Positions 24,862 through 32,785 of a stretch of 64,000 nucleotides of DNA are shown here, piece after piece. This DNA is from an uncultured Verrucomicrobiota bacterium (GTDB lineage Bacteria > Verrucomicrobiota > Verrucomicrobiia > Opitutales > Opitutaceae): contig CAIRBK010000036.1 of assembly GCA_903876795.1 (NCBI GenBank), positions 62,001 to 126,000 of the forward strand, in the 5' to 3' direction. A program made the position numbers and the translations under genes. Positions within the stretch are counted from its first letter, which is position 1, and each line of letters begins with the position of its first letter. The notes under the pieces are model-generated. The model worked only from the letters and a program-made list of their open reading frames with translations, had not been told where the DNA came from and made no database searches.

Positions 24862-25477
24862 TAACTCACAAGAGCTACGGGTGCATGTCTGGCATCCTAA
24901 TTTCCGTAATTTTCAACGGCTGCCTGACACCAAGGCGGTTCGCACGACTTTTTTTGTCAACGGGTTGGCAGTTTTAGCGGCAACCGGCATGGCCTTGTAT
25001 GCGGGTTACCGTGAATACATTCTATATTCACTGCGCGCCGACACCGAAACTGCTCGTATTGTGGTGGAGAAAAACAAGCCCGAGAGCGACAAGGCCGTGC
25101 TTTTGTTTAAAAAATTTCAGGAAGAGGAACAGAATATAATCGGATTGCGAGATTTTCTGGCCTCCGGACGACTTACGCTCTCTGATTTTATCCTTAAATT
25201 GGGAGCAGGATTGCCCGATGGGTTCAGTCTGATGGGTATCGATTATACGGCCACCGCCGTGGTGTTGCGCGGGGGGGTGACCGGGGCGGCTGATGAGGCC
25301 AGTGGTCGGGCAGTTGCTTACACCGAGGGACTTAAGTCCGATGTCGAGATTTCAAAATTATTTGACCCAATATCATTGGCCAACATTGCGCGTGATCCCA
25401 CCAGCGGGCAGATTCAATTTGAGATCAATTTAAAGTTCAAGGCTGGCGACGCCAAGCCGGCGGGAGGTAAAAAATGA
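24833..25477 (+). CDS. PilN-like inner membrane assembly protein
   Basis: This is a 214-residue bitopic protein. It has a cytoplasmic N-terminal tail of about 38 residues, where PilN proteins carry the PilM-binding motif; only a weak equivalent, LRVHVWHPNFRNFQ, is visible. One membrane helix (TTFFVNGLAVLAATGMALYAG) follows, then a coiled region and a periplasmic ferredoxin-like domain (LPDGFSLMGIDYTATAVVLR). This is the PilN/GspL-C architecture. It overlaps PilM upstream and shares ATGA with PilO downstream, so translation is coupled. Confidence 0.7.
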   Translation: MLPFLKKPSDNSQELRVHVWHPNFRNFQRLPDTKAVRTTFFVNGLAVLAATGMALYAGYREYILYSLRADTETARIVVEKNKPESDKAVLLFKKFQEEEQNIIGLRDFLASGRLTLSDFILKLGAGLPDGFSLMGIDYTATAVVLRGGVTGAADEASGRAVAYTEGLKSDVEISKLFDPISLANIARDPTSGQIQFEINLKFKAGDAKPAGGKK

Positions 25478-26037
25478 GCGTCGACTCCAAGTCTTTGGTT
25501 GAAGCGACCAAGAAACGCCCACTCTTGGTTCTCTGTGGTCTGATTACGGTCGTTCTCGCTGCTTTTGTTTATCTGCGGTCCGATTTGCTGGATGAGCAGG
25601 AGGCGGTCTTGGAGAGATACGTCAAGGAAGGCGGCCGTTATCGGGCCAACGTGGCCAATTCCGCCCAACTTCAGCAACAGCTCGATTTTCTTATACAGGC
25701 CAACAAGGCCATCAAAGACAGATCTTTTAACACGGATGGTGTGGCTCTCAATCTCCAATTTTTTTATAAATTGGAGTCGGAAGTCGGTGTTAAATATATT
25801 GATCTACGTCCAGGAGCCCGACCTCCGGCGCCTGTTGCCGGCAAGCCGGTGGTCAAGACTCGTTATGTGCCCATCAACTATATGGTAACCGCCCAAGGTA
25901 GTTATCCCCAGATCATATCTTTTTTGAGACACTTGGAGCGGGGCGGCTATTTCATCCGCATCAACACGGCATCGGTGGTGAGTATGAATTCTGTGGTCAC
26001 CCTTAATCTTAGCTTGGATTTACTCGGGATCCCATGA
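25474..26037 (+). CDS. PilO-like inner membrane assembly protein
   Basis: This is a 187-residue protein with a short cytoplasmic start, one membrane helix (RPLLVLCGLITVVLAAFVYL) at residues 15-34, a coiled coil (LQQQLDFLIQANKAIKD) and a periplasmic alpha/beta domain (GSYPQIISFLRHLERGGYFI, then VSMNSVVTLNLSLDLLGIP). That layout is typical of PilO/GspM, which pairs with PilN in the alignment complex. Start and stop both overlap neighbours by ATGA. Confidence 0.72.
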   Translation: MSVDSKSLVEATKKRPLLVLCGLITVVLAAFVYLRSDLLDEQEAVLERYVKEGGRYRANVANSAQLQQQLDFLIQANKAIKDRSFNTDGVALNLQFFYKLESEVGVKYIDLRPGARPPAPVAGKPVVKTRYVPINYMVTAQGSYPQIISFLRHLERGGYFIRINTASVVSMNSVVTLNLSLDLLGIP

Positions 26038-26531
26038 GGCACATTTTTATCATACTGTTTTTGAGTGTTTTTGGGACGATCTTGCGGGCACAGGGCAAGT
26101 CCGATATTCCGCTGCCGCAGAAAAGAAACGAGACTTTGGATCTCGCGCGGACGCTGCTTACAACCAAGCCTATCGAGGATTCTCACGAGTTTTTGACGAG
26201 CGCCAATCCTTTCAATCCGGTTCGTAAGACCGATGATGTTTCTGAGGAGGGTAGGGCTAAGGCGAAGGCTCCCGTTCCGGCTGTGGATGCAAGCTTGTTA
26301 AAAAATATCATCTCTCAAGTTAATCCCTCGGGTATGATGCAGTTGGGAGGCGATCCAATTTTGCTTTTTGGTCAAAAAAAGCTCAAAATCGGCGACAAGC
26401 TGCCAATTGTCTTCCAAGGCGTGACTTATGAGCTACAGGTAACTTCCATTGAAAGAACCAGTTTCGGAATGCGCCTTAACGGCGAAGAAATCACCCGGCC
26501 AATTAAACCCTCAGCAGTCACCAAACCATGA
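26034..26531 (+). CDS. Small secreted protein in the PilP position
   Basis: This is a 165-residue protein with a signal peptide (MRHIFIILFLSVFGTILRAQ). A disordered stretch follows, then a compact C-terminal domain (ILLFGQKKLKIGDKLPIVFQ, then VTYELQVTSIERTSFGMRLN) that reads like a small beta-barrel, as in PilP or GspC homology-region domains that contact the secretin. There is no lipobox, unlike PilP lipoproteins. It lies between PilO and the secretin with ATGA overlaps on both sides. The PilP role is inferred from position and the C-terminal domain type. Confidence 0.6.
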   Translation: MRHIFIILFLSVFGTILRAQGKSDIPLPQKRNETLDLARTLLTTKPIEDSHEFLTSANPFNPVRKTDDVSEEGRAKAKAPVPAVDASLLKNIISQVNPSGMMQLGGDPILLFGQKKLKIGDKLPIVFQGVTYELQVTSIERTSFGMRLNGEEITRPIKPSAVTKP

Positions 26532-28204
26532 GAACCCGCTTAGCTCTTTTAGCCTCACTTTCAGCCTTTGCTCCGCTTTGGGCTCAGGATGCGACGATTC
26601 CCGCTGCGGTCGCTCCAACTGAGCCGGTGGCGGCTCCTGCTCAAGTTGTTTCTTCCGTCCAGGTTGATCACTCGACCAAACCCAAAGACACGCTTTCGGT
26701 TGATTTCCCCGACGAGGAGATTCGCACCATTTTGCGCAACGTTGCAGATCTTTTTGAACTGAATCTGGTGGTCCCCGACACCTTGCAGGGGCGCACCTCG
26801 CTCAAATTACGCGAGGTGACTTGGAGGCAGATATTCCAAGTGGTGCTCTCACCGATTGGTTATACGTTTATCGAGGATGGGAACATCATTAAAATTGTCA
26901 GCCAGGACAGCTTGGCGGCCGAGCCGGTATCAACTGAGATTTTTCTGATAAATTACGCCAGAGCGGATGAGATTCTCAAGGTTATCACAACCTTGGTCGA
27001 TTCGGCGGCTGGAGGAAAAATTATCATAGATGCGCGTAGCAACGCACTTGTAGTGACGGAGCGTCCCTCTCGTATGGGGCGTATCAGGCCGATTATTGAG
27101 AAACTGGACAAAGCGACGGCTCAGGTGATGATCGAGTCCAAATTTATTGATGTCACCGATGGCGACATTAAAAACATAGGTGTGAATTGGGGCGCGGCCC
27201 TAGGCGGGGAAAAAGGCATAACGGCAGGACCTTTTACTCGCACAAATAGCAAACAATCCGACCGGGGAAGCACGACCACCCTTACCGCAGGGAACACGCA
27301 GGTCGATTTCCTGCAGCAGCAGCAGGCTGCGGCCGGCCAAGTGGTCGGGTCCGGAGGTCCGCTCCGGCCGGCACCGACCAATCAGGCACAATTGGACACT
27401 GGTGTAGCGAAGACGCCCATTTATGATGGGTTTGGTGGCGCGAGCAAAGTCACCGATACGATTTCCGATACAATTTCGCGCACCTCTACTTCTGTTTTCA
27501 GTGCGGATCAATATAAGATTCTACTGAGCGCGATTAAAACGCAGACCAAAGCCAAGGTCGTGTCCAATCCCACCTTGGTCACATTGAATAATGTGGAAGC
27601 ATCCATCAATATCGGCGAGCAGTTTCCGGTCCCGCAGTATACTTACAACCAGCAGACCGGAGCTTATGCAGTTAGCGGATTTGATTATAAGCCTTTGGGC
27701 GTTCTGCTAAAGGTCACTCCCCAGGTTAATGACCAAGGCTTTATTAAATTGATCTTAAAGCCGGAGCTTAGTTCTCGCGGTCGGGACAATGTTTTCCAAG
27801 GGGCCAATATCCCCAGTATTGTAACCAAAAAAACCGAGACCCAGGTTTCTCTGAAGGATGGCTATACCATGGGAATTGGCGGTTTGATGGAGGATTCGAC
27901 CAACAAGGGAGAAACGAAGGTTCCCATTTTGGGTGACATCCCGCTGCTCGGGCGTTTGTTTAAGTCCAACACCTCGACCAAGACCACGAACAATTTGTTG
28001 ATCTTCATTACCGCCAGAACCATTGCGGCCGACGGTGCGCCGGTGGGTGATGTTTTCGATCCGCGCATGACCCGATCCATGGGACTGCGCAAAGATGAAC
28101 TGCCTGGCTTCAGGGATGGTTCCGATTCCTTTGTTCCTGATAACGTTCCGGATGAGAAAAGTAAGAAATCTTTTTTCAGGCTGAAGGGGGATGATAAAAA
28201 ATAA
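26528..28204 (+). CDS. Secretin (PilQ/GspD family)
   Basis: This is a 558-residue outer membrane secretin that would form the pore for a pilus or pseudopilus machine. A signal peptide (LALLASLSAFAPLWAQ) is followed by an STN-like domain (LSVDFPDEEIRTILRNVADL), an N-domain (SNALVVTERPSRMGRIRPII) and the secretin core (KAKVVSNPTLVTLNNVEASI). The hallmark C-terminal stretch VPILGDIPLLGRLF is present, followed by NNLLIFITARTI. It closes the operon and is followed by a terminator. No PilB/PilT ATPase or PilC is in the window. Confidence 0.93.
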   Translation: MRTRLALLASLSAFAPLWAQDATIPAAVAPTEPVAAPAQVVSSVQVDHSTKPKDTLSVDFPDEEIRTILRNVADLFELNLVVPDTLQGRTSLKLREVTWRQIFQVVLSPIGYTFIEDGNIIKIVSQDSLAAEPVSTEIFLINYARADEILKVITTLVDSAAGGKIIIDARSNALVVTERPSRMGRIRPIIEKLDKATAQVMIESKFIDVTDGDIKNIGVNWGAALGGEKGITAGPFTRTNSKQSDRGSTTTLTAGNTQVDFLQQQQAAAGQVVGSGGPLRPAPTNQAQLDTGVAKTPIYDGFGGASKVTDTISDTISRTSTSVFSADQYKILLSAIKTQTKAKVVSNPTLVTLNNVEASINIGEQFPVPQYTYNQQTGAYAVSGFDYKPLGVLLKVTPQVNDQGFIKLILKPELSSRGRDNVFQGANIPSIVTKKTETQVSLKDGYTMGIGGLMEDSTNKGETKVPILGDIPLLGRLFKSNTSTKTTNNLLIFITARTIAADGAPVGDVFDPRMTRSMGLRKDELPGFRDGSDSFVPDNVPDEKSKKSFFRLKGDDKK

Positions 28205-28221
28205 ACCCCGTTCTTAATCGC

Positions 28222-28251
28222 AAAGCCGCAGCCCATGGTTGCGGCTTTTTT
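28222..28251 (+). terminator. Rho-independent terminator after the secretin operon
   Basis: AAAGCCGCA and TGCGGCTTT form a 9-bp stem around CCCATGGT-like loop sequence, with a T run. Its position 18 bp after the secretin stop, and 6 bp before the 3' end of the convergent CPBP gene, lets it serve both directions. Confidence 0.9.
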
Positions 28252-28257
28252 GTGTCT

Positions 28258-28869
28258 TCAATACCATCCGGCCACGTGGCCTTGGGCGGCTTTGATGATC
28301 AGTACACCGAGGTTTTTTACCGCATGGGCGGTGATGCAGGGAAGCAGGGATCGATGTGGGTTGAAGGAGGCAAATCGCACCGTATAAAACCAGAGGGAGG
28401 CGATGAAGACCGTTGCGGTGCTAAACCAGCCTTTAAGTGTGAGGGTCCAGGCAAAGCCATCGTCACCCCAGTGCCATAAAAACGGATGCAGGATGGCAAA
28501 TAGCAGGGATGCGCCGAAGACGCCTGTCCATTGGATGAGTTTGCCTTTGCGTTCGATCACGAGGAAGCCCCGGAAGATCAGTTCTTCAGTGAAGGCCGCG
28601 ATCAACGTGTAGAGACCGAAGAGCAAGGTGATTTTGGACTGTTGATCGCTCAAGCCGAGTTGAATCTCGCCCCACGTTTCGGCGCCCAGGATAAGGAGAG
28701 CCCCTGCGGCAGCAATGACACACGCCTTAAGGCTTGCCGGGGTGGCGCCGGGCAGGCCGCGAGGATCGGGGGCATCGACACGACTGGCCCGGTAATCTTG
28801 TCGCCACAGGTGCATTGCATAAAGGCCGACGGCGGTCATCAGTATGAGCAGGGCGGGATCGTCGTTCAT
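28258..28869 (-). CDS. CPBP-family intramembrane metalloprotease
   Basis: This is a 203-residue membrane protein of the CAAX/Abi (CPBP) family. The diagnostic motif 1 FTEELIFRG carries Glu95, Glu96 and Arg100. Histidines of the later motifs are in LFAILHPFLWH (His128) and ITAHAVKN (His182). Four to six hydrophobic segments are visible. Family members cleave within the membrane, and some act in prenyl-protein processing or bacteriocin immunity. The substrate here is unknown. It is transcribed divergently from the polyprenyl synthase gene, which may be coincidence. Confidence 0.85.
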   Translation of the reverse strand: MNDDPALLILMTAVGLYAMHLWRQDYRASRVDAPDPRGLPGATPASLKACVIAAAGALLILGAETWGEIQLGLSDQQSKITLLFGLYTLIAAFTEELIFRGFLVIERKGKLIQWTGVFGASLLFAILHPFLWHWGDDGFAWTLTLKGWFSTATVFIASLWFYTVRFASFNPHRSLLPCITAHAVKNLGVLIIKAAQGHVAGWY

Positions 28870-28929
28870 CTGATGATTGAGTTATTGGTTAGCCTTTCGT
28901 CTGCCAAGCTCTAGCGTGTTTCTTAAAAA

Positions 28930-29955
28930 ATGTCTGTGACACCGATTTCCCAATCCAATTCGTCGGCACCCAGCGATTTTGCCACCGTGTTTGCCCGCTT
29001 GAAGCCGCAGATGGCGGCGCTGGATGTTTTTTTACGCGGTCAACTGGCCGCGTTTGAGCCGGAGATACGGGGGATGGCGGATTATTGTATTGATACATCG
29101 GGCAAGCGGATTCGGCCGGCGCTGGTTTTTTTGAGCGGCTGGAATGGTGGAGAAACGCCTTCGCCCGAGCTGGTGCGGGTGGCTGCGGTGGTCGAGCTGG
29201 TCCATTTGGCGACCTTGGTGCACGACGACATCATGGACGAGTCCGAGCTGCGGAGGGGGCGTCGCACGGCGTCGCGGCAGTATGGTCCCGAGGCGGCCGT
29301 GTTGTTGGGCGACGCGTTGTTTGCCCATGCGCTTCACCTGGCTTCGCAGTTTCCCACGACCGAGGTGTGTCACGCCGTTTCCGACTCCACTCGCAAGGTC
29401 TGCGCCGGAGAGATCGTGCAAACGCTGCGCCGCGGGACGACCGACATCACTCGCGCGGATTATTTCCGCGTGATCGATCTGAAGACGGCCGAGCTGTTCC
29501 GTATCTCGTGTTTTCTCGGAGGCAAGCTCGGGGGATTTCCCGATGCATTTGTCGAGGCGGCGAGCCGGTTCGGCCGGCACTTGGGGATCGCCTACCAGAT
29601 TTACGACGATCTGGCGGATTTCTTCGGGCAGGAGAAAAACATTGGGAAGACGCTCGGCACCGATCTGCAAAGCGGCAAGGTGACCTTGCCGTTGTTGGTG
29701 TTGATGGAGCTTTTGCCCGAGGACGAACGTGCGTTGCTCGTCGAAGAAATTCTTCATCGGAGGGAGGTCGATCTGCCCGGTCGTATCCGGCAGATGGGGG
29801 AGATGGGTGTTTTCAAGCGTGTCGCCGCCGAGGTGGAGGCCGAGTTGGCGCAGGCCGAGGCGGCTCTGGTGCCTCACGGCGAATTACCCCCCGCGTGGTT
29901 GCTCCGGCAGCTCTGCGACGTGTTGCGTGCGCAGGTCGGGGGCTTGCAGGCCTAG
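28930..29955 (+). CDS. Trans-isoprenyl diphosphate synthase (polyprenyl synthetase)
   Basis: This is a 341-residue enzyme that elongates allylic diphosphates with isopentenyl diphosphate, probably making the long-chain side chain of menaquinone or ubiquinone (octaprenyl or similar). The first Asp-rich motif is DDIMDE (residues 99-104), with the following RRGRRT. The second is DDLADF (226-231). GKRIRPALV near residue 58 binds diphosphate. Product length cannot be read with certainty, but small residues before the first motif (VHLATLVH) agree with long-chain products. The ATG follows TTTCTTAAAAA, with no Shine-Dalgarno sequence. Confidence 0.9.
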   Translation: MSVTPISQSNSSAPSDFATVFARLKPQMAALDVFLRGQLAAFEPEIRGMADYCIDTSGKRIRPALVFLSGWNGGETPSPELVRVAAVVELVHLATLVHDDIMDESELRRGRRTASRQYGPEAAVLLGDALFAHALHLASQFPTTEVCHAVSDSTRKVCAGEIVQTLRRGTTDITRADYFRVIDLKTAELFRISCFLGGKLGGFPDAFVEAASRFGRHLGIAYQIYDDLADFFGQEKNIGKTLGTDLQSGKVTLPLLVLMELLPEDERALLVEEILHRREVDLPGRIRQMGEMGVFKRVAAEVEAELAQAEAALVPHGELPPAWLLRQLCDVLRAQVGGLQA

Positions 29956-30073
29956 GGATTGTGGAGTCTCGGCCACCCGCTGATACTCGCGGCCAGAGTT
30001 TATTCAAAACGCTCCGAGGTGTCGGGGCAACAGGAGTGGCGCGTGTTGCCCAGCTCGCCGGCGCGAAACAGCG

Positions 30074-30117
30074 TCCTGAAGGGGCGACCTGGCGAATTGC
30101 ACCGATCGCCCCCTTGA
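30074..30117. terminator. Possible bidirectional hairpin between the prenyl synthase and hibernation factor genes
   Basis: AAGGGGCGA and TCGCCCCCTT pair with one bulge around a loop that contains GGCGAATTGC. It lies in the 178-bp gap between convergent genes. There is no T run, so a terminator role is uncertain. Confidence 0.4.
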
Positions 30118-30133
30118 ACAAGAGCCATTCGCC

Positions 30134-30517
30134 TCAGATTTCCTTGGGCAACGCACCGCCGACCTCGATGGTGTGCCGGTGGTGGCGCTTCTCCTTCAAC
30201 GCGCTGTGGCGCTTGCGGAGTAGGCCGTCGAGTTTGTTGATGAGAAGATCGACGGATTTGTAGGCGTCTTCGGAATCGACGGAGGCGATCAGGTCGGGGC
30301 CGCTGATCTCGATCTGGCCCTTGGCGACGAAGTGGGCCTTTGCGCCCTTGGTCTTGTCGTGATCCACGTCGATGCGGATGCGATCAATACGGGGCTCGTG
30401 GCGCAGCAAGCGGCCCACTTTTTCGTGGAAGATGGCCTTCATGGCGTCGGTCAGTTCGAGGTGGATTCCGCGAAGAATGAGCTTCGCGCCGATAACTTCA
30501 GGGGTGATGTTTGTCAT
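30134..30517 (-). CDS. hpf: Ribosome hibernation promoting factor (HPF/YfiA family)
   Basis: This is a 127-residue short-form HPF/YfiA protein that binds the decoding region of the 30S subunit and inactivates ribosomes in stationary phase. The beta-alpha-beta-beta-beta-alpha pattern is visible: LILRGIHLELTDAMKAIFHE, IDRIRIDVDHDK, FVAKGQIEISGPDLIASVDS, and the basic helix KLDGLLRKRHSALKEKRHHR. The long-form dimerisation domain is absent. The ATG at 30517 is clear. The 150 bp upstream, before palindrome B1, should hold its promoter, but no convincing boxes are seen. Confidence 0.92.
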   Translation of the reverse strand: MTNITPEVIGAKLILRGIHLELTDAMKAIFHEKVGRLLRHEPRIDRIRIDVDHDKTKGAKAHFVAKGQIEISGPDLIASVDSEDAYKSVDLLINKLDGLLRKRHSALKEKRHHRHTIEVGGALPKEI

Positions 30518-30670
30518 AACGGGGAAATGAGAAAAGAGATGCGCCGGATTGTGTCGTATAAAAACATCGGCCTTTTCCAGCCTCGGTTAACCGCAATCCG
30601 CCGTCCGCAGCTGGCGCATCCGCTTCTACGTGGCGGCCTCCGGTTCCCCGCTAGGTCCAACAACAAAGCC

Positions 30671-30693
30671 AGTGTCACCTGTTAGGTGACGCC
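30671..30693 (+). repeat. Type B palindromic repeat, copy B1
   Basis: GTCACCT and AGGTGAC arms surround a 3-nt centre. The outer bases on the right are diverged from the B2 consensus (GACGCC for GACACT). It lies at the 3' side of the small HTH gene, whose TAA stop (30682-30684, minus strand) is inside the palindrome. Confidence 0.85.
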
Positions 30694-31062
30694 GGCTTTC
30701 TGGTGTGTGGGCTTAGCGGGCGATTTTTTCTTACGGGCGTGGAGCCAGTGGAGCAGCGTGAGCGTGCGCTCGGCGTCGGGCAGGCGACGGCGGCCGATGA
30801 GAAAATCGTCGATACGCTGGCGCGGCAGGCCGAGTTCGCGGGCGAGGTTGGCTTTCTCACCGTATCTCCAGTCGAGGGTTCTCAGGGCGAGCGCGAGTTC
30901 GTTCCAGAGTGGGGTATCGGTTCCCGGTTTGAGTGCGGCGCCGCGGGGGCCTTGGGTAAGGGCGCGAGCTTTTTTCAAGGCACGCGCCGTTGTTTGGGCC
31001 GCATCGGCCAGGGCACCGGCGAGGGCTGCGGCCAGTTTCAGGCGAGGATGGATCGGTTTCAT
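30682..31062 (-). CDS. Small XRE-like HTH protein bracketed by type B palindromes
   Basis: This is a 126-residue protein from ATG 31062; a GTG at 31089 would give 135 residues. The N-terminal third is a basic alanine-rich helix (RLKLAAALAGALADA). The core DTPLWNELALAL, then ANLARELGLPRQRIDDFLIG and RRRLPDAERTLTLLHWL, reads as an XRE-type helix-turn-helix in which LPRQRIDDFLIGR would be the recognition region. Over 59 core residues it shares about 35 identities with the protein at 54.6 kb. Palindrome B2 lies 27 bp upstream of the ATG and B1 covers its stop. No toxin or transposase gene accompanies it. Autoregulation through B2 is a plausible inference. Confidence 0.8.
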   Translation of the reverse strand: MKPIHPRLKLAAALAGALADAAQTTARALKKARALTQGPRGAALKPGTDTPLWNELALALRTLDWRYGEKANLARELGLPRQRIDDFLIGRRRLPDAERTLTLLHWLHARKKKSPAKPTHQKAGVT

Positions 31063-31089
31063 GTCCACACCCGGGCAGATTTCAGCCAC

Positions 31090-31112
31090 AGTGTCACCTA
31101 TTAGGTGACACT
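31090..31112 (+). repeat. Type B palindromic repeat, copy B2 (perfect)
   Basis: AGTGTCACCTA and TAGGTGACACT form a perfect 11+1+11 dyad around a single T. It sits just upstream of the HTH gene at 30.7 kb, where a promoter or operator would be expected. Related copies are at 30671 and 43106. Confidence 0.92.
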
Positions 31113-31143
31113 ATGGTTGGGGGCGGTTCGGGAGAGGGGCGAT

Positions 31144-31172
31144 AAAAAGCCCGCCGGGGCGGGGCGGCGGGC
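31144..31172 (-). terminator. Rho-independent terminator downstream of the PhoX-like gene
   Basis: Read on the minus strand, GCCCGCC and GGCGGGC enclose a 10-nt GC-rich loop and are followed by five T. It lies about 110 bp beyond the PhoX-like stop and beyond the relic PEP-CTERM codons. Confidence 0.8.
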
Positions 31173-31209
31173 GGAGGGATGGGCGCGGAGGATTGGCAGG
31201 GGGGGGTAA

Positions 31210-31284
31210 TCAGGGTGATGGGCGGCGGCGGCAGGCGGCCAGATCGAGACCGAGCTCGCCGACGATGGTGGCGTAGCTGGAGGG
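31210..31284 (-). pseudogene. Relic PEP-CTERM tail beyond the PhoX-like stop codon
   Basis: In frame with the PhoX-like gene and directly after its TAA, the codons read PSSYATIVGELGLDLAACRR and end at a TGA at 31210-31212. Together with the preceding AIP this would be a PEP-CTERM sorting signal (IP-E-PSSYA, hydrophobic stretch, Arg cluster) if the TAA were GAA. Acidic residues inside the hydrophobic segment suggest drift after loss of function. Confidence 0.65.
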
Positions 31285-32745
31285 TTAGGGGATGGCGGGG
31301 GCACTGTAGGTCAGCAGGCTGAGCTGGCCACCCTTGACCAGCTCGCCGGAGATGTCGTAGTGGGCTTGGGTGTCGGCGAGAAAGACCTTGGTGCCGGCGA
31401 CATACCAGGAGGCACCGGTAAACAGGGCGGTCACGTCGATGATGCCGGAGTGCTCTTCGTCCTGTGAGAAGGGGGGTGTCGGGATGAGGAAGCGGGCGCG
31501 GTCAGACTCAAAAATCTGCACGGCGGCATTCGGATTGGCGAGATCGACCTGCCAGATCTTGGCGATGTAGGCGGCGTTGCCCGGGTCTTCCTGGATGTAG
31601 ACCATGCCGTCCAAGCCGACAGCGATGTTATCGAAGGAGCGGGCAGTTTGGCCATCCGTGCCGGTGAGGCTGGCGCTGTTGAGGACCATTGAGATGGTGC
31701 CTTGGCTGAAGGTGTTGTCGCTGAAATCGATTTTGTAGAGCTTGGCGCTGCCGCCGGCTGTGGTGCCAGTGGTGACGAAGACAAAGGTGTCGGCGTCAAC
31801 CCATGCGCCATCCTCGGGGCGGGCGAACTCGGTGACACCGGCCGTTGTGGCGGCGGTCTGTTGCGTGGCGCCGGAGACGGTGGTGTCGATGGCGACGGTG
31901 GTGAAGGCGCCGGAGACGCCCGCGGTGTTATGCGTGGCAGAGACCTCGAGCGGGGTGGAGGCGACTTTGATGCTGGAGAGGGTGCCGTTGGCGAGGCCGG
32001 CGCGTTCGGCGGCGTTGCCTGAGGCCAGCTTGGTGCCGACGTAGACGTAGACCTGGCCGGGGGTGCTGTCGTCGGTGCCGATGACCACGGTCTTGTCACC
32101 GGTCAGGGGATTGGCGACGGAGTTTTCCCAGGAGAACTTTCCTAGTTTAGGCAGTTCGTAGACCTTGCCCGCCTCGGAGCCGGTGGCGACGAAGGCAAAT
32201 GCGCGGCCTTCGGCACCGACTTCCTCGCCGTTCATGAAGATGCGGCCGTTGTAGCCGTTGTTCGAGTTGGTGTTGTAGAAGGCCGAGGCAGAGGGAAGAT
32301 CGGCGGAGCAGAGGCGGCCGATGGCAGTGGTGCCGGATACCCAACTGCTGGTGCCGGAGTTCCAAGTCAGCACATCGTTGGCACGTTGGACAAGATCGCT
32401 GCCGGAGGTGACCTGGAGCGTGTTTTTGTTGATGGTCCATTTTGAGACGAACGCACCCGCAGAGCCATGGGCGCGCGTAATGCCGGCAGTGGAGCCTAGC
32501 TCATGATTCATGAGCACAGTGACGGAGCCGTCACCGTTGTCGTAGGCACCGAGACCGTCGGGGATGCCGACCATCTTATAGCCGCCGATGCTGTCGCCGA
32601 CGCTGATCAAGGCGGTGGAGGACCAGCCTGCGGAGGTCGGCTTCAGGTAGGAGGAAGCCGTTGAGCTCGGACCGGTGTTTTGGGCGAACGTGGCCGTGGC
32701 GGAGGCCAGGGCGGCTGCGAAGACGAGGTGGGAGCGATGGTTCAT
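31285..32745 (-). CDS. PhoX/DUF839-like secreted protein, truncated PEP-CTERM form
   Basis: This is a 486-residue protein starting at ATG 32745 with a signal peptide (HLVFAAALASATATFAQ). The GGYKMVGIPDGLGAYDNGDG stretch, then VTVLMNHELG and later FARPEDGAWVDADTFVFVTT and FDNIAVGLDGMVYIQEDPGN, match DUF839/PhoX-like proteins, which include calcium-dependent phosphatases with a six-bladed propeller. Phosphatase activity is not shown. The C-terminus ends SAPAIP-stop exactly where a PEP-CTERM signal would begin, so membrane sorting is probably lost. Two GTGACAAA boxes 22 bp apart upstream suggest phosphate control. Confidence 0.82.
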   Translation of the reverse strand: MNHRSHLVFAAALASATATFAQNTGPSSTASSYLKPTSAGWSSTALISVGDSIGGYKMVGIPDGLGAYDNGDGSVTVLMNHELGSTAGITRAHGSAGAFVSKWTINKNTLQVTSGSDLVQRANDVLTWNSGTSSWVSGTTAIGRLCSADLPSASAFYNTNSNNGYNGRIFMNGEEVGAEGRAFAFVATGSEAGKVYELPKLGKFSWENSVANPLTGDKTVVIGTDDSTPGQVYVYVGTKLASGNAAERAGLANGTLSSIKVASTPLEVSATHNTAGVSGAFTTVAIDTTVSGATQQTAATTAGVTEFARPEDGAWVDADTFVFVTTGTTAGGSAKLYKIDFSDNTFSQGTISMVLNSASLTGTDGQTARSFDNIAVGLDGMVYIQEDPGNAAYIAKIWQVDLANPNAAVQIFESDRARFLIPTPPFSQDEEHSGIIDVTALFTGASWYVAGTKVFLADTQAHYDISGELVKGGQLSLLTYSAPAIP

Positions 32746-32785
32746 GATGTGATGCTGGAATAGCATCCCATGCTGCCCGCTGTAT

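Noticed and set aside
30671-31112. Toxin-antitoxin module around the HTH gene
   Set aside because: No second small gene is present between or next to the palindromes, and the neighbours (hpf and the PhoX-like gene) are housekeeping or accessory genes with other functions.
31101-31304. 67-residue minus-strand ORF
   Set aside because: It runs through the terminator and the relic PEP-CTERM codons in another frame, with Pro/Ser-rich shadow composition.
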